This document shows positions 57,506 to 64,000 of a DNA stretch of 64,000 nucleotides, in pieces; positions within the stretch are counted from its first letter, which is position 1, and each line of letters starts with the position of its first letter. This stretch comes from Viscum album (lineage: Eukaryota > Streptophyta > Magnoliopsida > Santalales > Viscaceae): contig OY728165.1 of NCBI GenBank assembly GCA_963277665.1, forward strand, positions 1,758,850,772-1,758,914,771, written 5' to 3'. Made by a program: the position numbers and the translations under genes. The notes beneath the pieces were generated by a model. It was not told the origin of the DNA, ran no database searches, and saw only the letters and a list, made by a program, of their open reading frames with translations.

Positions 57506-60052
57506 TGTGACATCATGACCTGAGATCTACTTAACTTATTCCCCAATCCAGTGGGTCACATGGCCTCATGCACTACTCCCCAAAAGCCAGAGCCTACCTA
57601 CTAGCAGCGGGGGTGTGAAGGTGGTATGGTGGGGATACTATACCCTCATATAAGAGTTCCACAACATATATAAACATAAACATACATCATCATAATCATA
57701 TAAAAATATAGAATAAATAACTACTGGAAGAATAAAGAAATCAGTAGATTAATAATAATCAAAATCCACTAGGAAGTTTCATATACATGTATGCATGCAA
57801 TACTGATATATAAAAAGTGTAAGAGGGGAAAAGAATATACATTATTCTATGAAACAAAATGCATAAGGATCCCCCACTATAAATTCCATATCATTCTTGG
57901 ACCTCTTCTCCTACACTCCATCTATAAGAAAAACATATCGTAGACTTGTAATATGTCATTTTCAACTATTAGTACATGTAGACAAGTAATATATTAGGGT
58001 ACTAATGGTGGACCGAGTAGGTTGTGAGATAAAATCCTAGTAGGACATCACCAGTGGTGTATTAAAGTGATCCAAGTAGTTCTAATAACTAAACTGTGTA
58101 TAGGTATAAATGAATGATTAAATAAGTTGAATAAATAAATAATTACATGCTTATGTTCCTAAGGGACACATGGAAGCTCTACTATCTTTATCTCATGGCT
58201 AGAATGTTAATTTAATAAATAATTATATATATTTTAATAATATATATATACATATTATAGTTATATATTCCATCCACCAATAGGATCCAAGTACGTGCAG
58301 ATGTAAGTGGCTATATACCTAGACTACATGGCATTGGTCAGACCAGGGCATAGCTCAAACGTCGATGGATAGCCTTAAAGAGACTATAAAAAAAAGAAAT
58401 AAGTTATATCCCTAGAATATCATAATGAGTGTGCTATATCATTATCATCACTTGAGATGGCAAGTTTTCCATCATGTCAACACTCGTAGAAAGGTAAGGT
58501 GCACATCATGCCCACCATCCAAAATGTATCATTGGTATAAGACATATGGCTCAACACATAGTATTTGGGAGAGTGATACCTTCAGGCCCAATAGAATTCT
58601 TACCATTATATCACATCCTTTATCAAAGATTAATCATATTTATATTATGATATTTGATTTATTACCTCTCATTTTTTTCATTTTTCATTTCTAATTCCAA
58701 AAAAGAATTTCAATTCATAAAGAGAAATTAATACATCATAAAAAACATTTTTGTCATAAAGTAATTTTTAAGACATTACATTTTAATCAATATATTTAAT
58801 TAATTAAGATATGTACACTAAATTTATTGGTTCAATTGGTATTTAGAAGGATTGATAGTAATAATTGGAAGCTTCAAACATGGACAATTTCAATTATTTG
58901 TTAGAAAAACACCTTGGTGGTGCCTTGGGTCCATTAAACATATAAATAACAAGGGAAATTAAATTTCTAACCCATGTTAAATGCTTTGATGGTGTTTTAT
59001 AAAATTAAACCATTAACCATAAATGTAAATTCATGTTAGCACACCCAAGGGGTATCCATTATTGAGGGAAACACCCTCTAATTTTACTAAATAGTTATCA
59101 AAATGCACATATCTACGTTCAAAAATCAATTTCATATGAATAAATAAATTAAATGGAAACATTTGTAAAATCCCAATTTGTGGAAAAATAAAAAATCAAT
59201 AATACATCAAAACTCTTTGTGAAGAAAATGAGAAGACCTACCCTAAGGCTGCTGACAACTCCTCATACGATGGTGGCCTCCTATTTTTTATAGGTTGTGG
59301 GAAATCAATAAAACTCTCTAAATCCCTAAAAATAAGGGAAAATAGATTTCACCTAAATAGAACAATGGATCCGAAGACAAACTGAAATAGGAAGGGAAAG
59401 GACTCAATATCATTCCTCTAGCTAGTTTCCTCAACATTCATATCTTGATTTGGACTTCAGAGAGGAGAATTACCTCAATCAACATTTTAAGGAGGTGGAG
59501 AAGCAATAGGAGATGAAAAAAACCCTACACCACCAGAAATGGGAGTGGAGAAAATAAATTAGTTAAATAGATATAATTAATATAAAATATGTAATTTCAC
59601 CCTCAAAATATGGGGCACAAAGTTAAGGAACATGTTTTCCAAACCATACAAAAATTATGGTTAACCCATTGCTTAACGAAAGAACCCATATGATTAAGGC
59701 ACACAGTTTTCATATCCATATTAAAACCATGTGAAATATGATAGTCAAATGTATATAGTTTTTCACATGTCCATTTGCCTAGAGTTTCATGGTTTTAGAT
59801 AAATTGGGTGTCTCTTTCTTCACCTCTATTTTTCTATCACTGTTTGAAAAAACCATGTGTCCTGGGCTACACGGTTTCTACTAATGGTGATTCCTAGTCA
59901 ATATTCCCATTTTATATATCTCTGGGATCCAAAAAAATCCCCATAAACACCTAGTAAAATCCTTAGGAATTAATTAATGATTACCAAGATTAATACAAGG
60001 AATTAAATTGAAAAAAACAATATTTATGTTCATGAAAAGAGGGGTCATTACA
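57506..60052 (-). repeat. 3' LTR of the right-edge chromovirus
   Basis: From TGTGACATCATGACC at the left to GGGGTCATTACA at the right. On the minus strand it starts TGTAATGACCCC, the same kind of start as the other chromovirus, and follows a polypurine tract. Length 2547 bp. The left edge is placed by the TGTGACA motif shared with the other LTR and is less certain. The 58425-58694 frame is not a gene. Confidence 0.65.
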
Positions 60053-60066
60053 ATATCCCCCCTTAA
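60053..60066 (-). other. Polypurine tract of the right-edge chromovirus
   Basis: The minus strand reads TTTAAGGGGGGATA, directly before the LTR. Confidence 0.7.
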
Positions 60067-60069
60067 ATA

Positions 60070-61420
60070 AACTTGTGAAAGAGTTAGACATCCAAAGGTA
60101 AAGAGGTTTCATTAGTAAAGATTTCTATCCACTAAACTTGTATATCAGCTTCCTACTCCCACGTCTCATCTTGGACTCTATCATGCTGCCATAACACCCA
60201 TACCAATAGAATTGTTCTTCCTCATAGTGTGTTCACGCTTCGATCGACAATAGGAATTGGATACTCCTCAATGGAAGCATCCAAATCCGACCCAAACTAA
60301 TCAGGTTTAAATACATGTGATGGGTCTTGATCATATCAGTGATATTGATAGAAATTAAATACATCTTCCATTTATTGGTATTTATGAGGATGTTCTAACT
60401 ATTAATTCACTGTTCTAATCATTTTCACATCCATGAAGGATTTAGCAGACCTTGGTGATAGATTACCCTACCTCCGAATAATTTTATGAACCAACCTGGG
60501 TTGCACTCACATGAAACCCCATTGTCTGACCTAAAACTCGAAAGGTCACTGACGTCTATTGGCTTATGAATAATGTTAGGACTAATCTATCATCATGCAA
60601 ATTTTGTTCAACTAGACATGCTTTGTAATCTCATTCATGAGATGTGTTCTAAGAATATCTTCCTCCCATGATTCTATCCAGAACATATGCGAATGGAAAA
60701 TAATTCCATATAAGGGTTAATAAGGACCCATATAGATGTCATCATGAATGGTGTTACTATAAGTGAACTCAAAAGGGGGAATTTTTTTCTCCCAATAACC
60801 CCACATGTCAAGAACTCAGGAAAAGAGCATGTCCCCTAACACCAGAATCATATTATATATTTTTCCATCATTATGGGGGTGATAGTCTATACTTATAAGA
60901 ACCTTTGTACCCAAGTACTTCTACAACCCCTTCCATAACAATGACATAAAGCGAGTTCTCTATCAAAAATAAAATAACATGGAAATCCATGAATACGTAC
61001 AACCTCCCTAATGTAGATCCACCCTAGTTGTTATACCATGATGGTCTTTAGAACATGTATCAATTGTGTAACCCTAGTCAAATGATCAACATAAACCCAT
61101 AATGTATTTTTTCTACGAGTTTATATTGGTAAACCAGTCATTAAATCCATTGAAAAATCATCAAATTTTTACTCAGAAATATACAATGTCTCTAAAATCC
61201 ATATCGGTTGCTCATATTCCACCTTCACCAACTGATAGGTGGAACAACAAGTGATGATGCTAGAAATCTAATGTTTCATACCCGGCTAGCAATATAGGTG
61301 TTGTAAGTCCTGATACATCTTGGTGACCCCGAGATGTACTTCCTAGGATGAGGCATGAAATTCCCACATCATCTCCTCCCTAACGTGTTTTGGGACCCAT
61401 ACATTCCCTATGAATAGTAT
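60070..61420 (-). pseudogene. Right-edge chromovirus integrase and chromodomain relic
   Basis: Near 60130-60190 the minus strand gives DETWE*EADIQV, the end of a chromodomain (xATWExExxM). Near 61390-61210 it gives REEMMWEFHASS then VHLGVTKMYQDLQHLYC, the HHCC zinc region of gypsy integrase. Between them are decayed integrase core segments. Frequent stops and shifts. Orientation and order match the other chromovirus. Confidence 0.65.
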
Positions 61421-63000
61421 ATTTTATTCTCCAAACATTTTCCATCTTGAAGATGCATCATCATTTGAGATACTTTTCCTTAGGAAAAGGTCCTTAGGAT
61501 CATATATTTGGCACATTAATAGTTGTTCTATAAGAGTAGATGTCACTTTATGGCCATGAGTATAGTTTGATAATGATCCTCTTGAACTGTAATGTGTATC
61601 TATAAGAACAATTCAATGAGATAAAATTCACTATTGTCCTCATAAACCGCATGTGTCTGAGCCTTCTTTCTTAGATCATCGACTACTTCATTTCTCTTAT
61701 CAGTCCTATAGGAAACCTCAAAATAAAATGATTTTAGGTACTCAACTGACCTGCACTGCCTAATATTTAGATCCCACTAAGTTAAGATATACTTTAGGAA
61801 TTTCTAATAAGTGTATAAAACAAAACTTTTTCCAAGGAGATATCATCTCCAATAGTGTTGTGAATAAACTACAACATCTTTCTTGTGGTCTTGGGTTGGG
61901 ATACTCTATTCATGGGGCCTCAACTCAAGAGACCTTCATGCAACAACTCACTCTTCATACATCACAACAGCTCTATGATCAATACCTGATATGTCACAAT
62001 ACACTATATATCTTCTTCCAAGATTCGAAAGAATAAATATTGGTGTTTAATTATAATAACCATTCATCAATTGAAAGGCTAAATCACAATCTTTTGAACA
62101 TAGGAATTTCACACATTTATATTTCTATCCAACAAGAGTCACTACAAGATGTGATAAATCCAAGATGAATCATCTTTAATACAAGTTTAGCAAAAAGAAA
62201 CACCAAATATCAATGAATTTCCGGGGATTCTCCTTGGAAACTATAGCTCTCACATTATTTAGGTCTATTATAACTTCTATCTCTAAGATAATGTGACCTA
62301 GGGAGTGGAACAAGTCGATCCAAATGTTTTATTTACTGATCTTAGAATAGATATGATTCTCTCTCAGTGTTTTCATTATGATATCAATATGAATTGCGTA
62401 GTTTCTATAGATCATAAATAAAATAATATATCTATAATAAATACTACCATGAATGAATCCAGATACGGGTGTAAAACCCAATACATTAGATCTATTAATA
62501 TTGTAGGTGCATTTGTGAGTACAAAAAGAGTAACTATATACTCAAACTGACTGTATCTACTCTTGAAATATGTGTTAGGTATTTCTGATACCTGACATGC
62601 ACCTGATGATAGCCCGACCAAAAATCTCTCTTTGACAACACTTTCACTCCACATAGTTGATCAAATATTTCATCTATTATATGAACTAGATGCCAATTAT
62701 TTACCATGATCTGGTTAAATTAATGGTAATCCATGAAAATATTGAGGGTTTTATCATAACTATTGGAAAAAAAATGTCCAGTCTACCCCAAGGAGAAGTG
62801 ATGGGGTTTTTTAATCCTTTAGCCTTTATATCCCCCAACTACATCTTGGTCTCTCAAAGCTCCATAGGTGCCATTCTATAAGGAGTAATGATCACTAGTG
62901 AACCCCCACGAATAATATCAATGGGTTTTTCTACCTCTCACACTATAGGTAGAATAGATAAGTCCTCAATAAAGACATCCATGAAATGATCTACTCTAGG
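61421..63000 (-). pseudogene. Right-edge chromovirus RNase H and reverse transcriptase relic
   Basis: RT is the clearest. IIDEIFDQLCGVKVLSKRDF and WSGYHQVHV lie near 62690-62580. After a frameshift, YSQFEYIVTLFVLTNAPTI and HPYLDSFMVVFIIDILFYL lie at 62570-62412. The active site usually reads FIDDIL; here the first Asp is Ile. RNase H fragments lie to the left of this. The plus-strand frame at 62690-62881 is a shadow. Confidence 0.7.
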
Positions 63001-64000
63001 AGGGAAAATAATTCATCATAACCCCTAGTCATCCTGAAAAAGACTCGTGATATGTGTTATCACATTACCATGCATTTGCTTCTCTGGTCCATCAACATAG
63101 CCTAAACTTCACATTGTACCATATTCACATGTATGCCACCCACTGGTGATGTAAATTTTACCCTACAATGATAAAATTATATATGATGTCAATAGGGAAC
63201 TAACTAGTCATTCCAAATGAATGCATCAAATAATTCCATGTTAAGGATGAAAAGGATTCATATGAAGAGGTATCCACCTATCTCAAGGGGAAAATACTTA
63301 TAATGGTGAATTCCCTCTGTTAAAATACCTAATAGGGGTATCTAACATTATAATATAATATAATTTATTAATATTGAAGATTGAACACTTTTTGATTGTC
63401 TCAGATATAAATGTGTGAGATACGCACATGTCAAATAAAAAAGACACTAAAGTTGATTCTACTAGAATAGTACCACATAGTGTGGAATGTACAACACTCT
63501 TATCCTCTATAATACGATGGAATACATGTTATGGGCATGTCACATGGCCTTGGGTAACTTCTTGACTTCCCTGAGTAATCCTACTCTACTGGTGCTGGGA
63601 ATCATGAGTTGGACTACCTCTTCCTAGACTAACATCTCAGCCTAATTAGCCTTTGGTATTTTATTATCCAACCTAGTGTGGTCCTACTAGCCCCTATAAT
63701 TAATGTGGGGTGGGATTAGATCCCCATTATCTAGGAAATGATGGAAATATCATATAGAAATATTAAATATTTCCTAATCTTTCATGGCCTATACACTCCA
63801 CAGGATCTCGTAAGCGTTATGGTTTCACATTTCCCACCTTCAAGCACTACTAACATATCAAAACACTATTATCACAAGGATCTTGAATACTATTACACCC
63901 ATTAGTAGCCTCAAAATTTCTATTTCACATAGAAGAAGAACCATTGATACATCTATATTCCCAACCACACTGACTCACAGCATCATTGTCCCTTAGATTT
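63001..64000 (-). pseudogene. Right-edge chromovirus, probable protease and upstream pol, running off the window
   Basis: By position this should be the RT N-terminus and protease of the element. I see a less AT-rich character and interrupted frames but no motif that I can call with confidence. Its gag and 5' LTR lie outside the window. Confidence 0.35.

Overview
This is a stretch of plant nuclear heterochromatin made almost entirely of nested LTR retrotransposons. The families point to an angiosperm: a Tekay-type Ty3/gypsy chromovirus with a chromodomain, a Tat-lineage Ty3/gypsy element with dual RNase H, and a Ty1/copia Sirevirus with an envelope-like region. I see no intact host gene, tRNA, rRNA or CRISPR array. 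The species cannot be read from the window. Flanks and older elements are very AT-rich, as expected of long-methylated, deaminating DNA. All coding regions are pseudogenised.

Layout. (1) 1-6358: relic of a minus-strand gypsy element, with the inner end of its 3' LTR (1-141), a polypurine tract, a gag-only internal region and a 5' LTR (about 3717-6358). (2) 6359-11702: AT-rich DNA holding one unrecognised minus-strand coding relic (about 8960-9722). (3) 11708-53637: an old minus-strand Tekay-like chromovirus, bounded by a 5-bp target duplication with one transition (TAAAG/TGAAG), into which two younger elements inserted. (3a) A Sirevirus (12448-24720, minus strand, exact duplication CCATG) lies inside its left LTR. 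(3b) A 19-kb Tat-lineage element (30013-49194, plus strand, duplication CTAGT/CGAGT) lies inside its protease region. (4) 53643-57505: AT-rich, nothing recognised. (5) 57506-64000: a second Tekay-like chromovirus on the minus strand, running off the right edge.

The Tat element is the richest part. Its gag-protease-RT-RNase H-archaeal-type RNase H-integrase region is one frame over 7.2 kb with 25 internal stops and no frameshift. The frame continues upstream without a clear break into a long ORF1-like extension. Its LTR leader carries about ten imperfect hairpins in tandem whose arms change together. Its 4.1-kb region between integrase and 3' LTR holds a motif array, LTR-derived stem-loop modules, a long direct repeat and an antisense gene relic with its own TATA-like promoter flanked by the same GCGC motifs as the LTR promoter.

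Order of events: the chromovirus landed first. The Sirevirus and Tat element came later, and hand comparison of short LTR stretches suggests the two are of similar age (each about 90 percent identical between its LTRs in the part compared).
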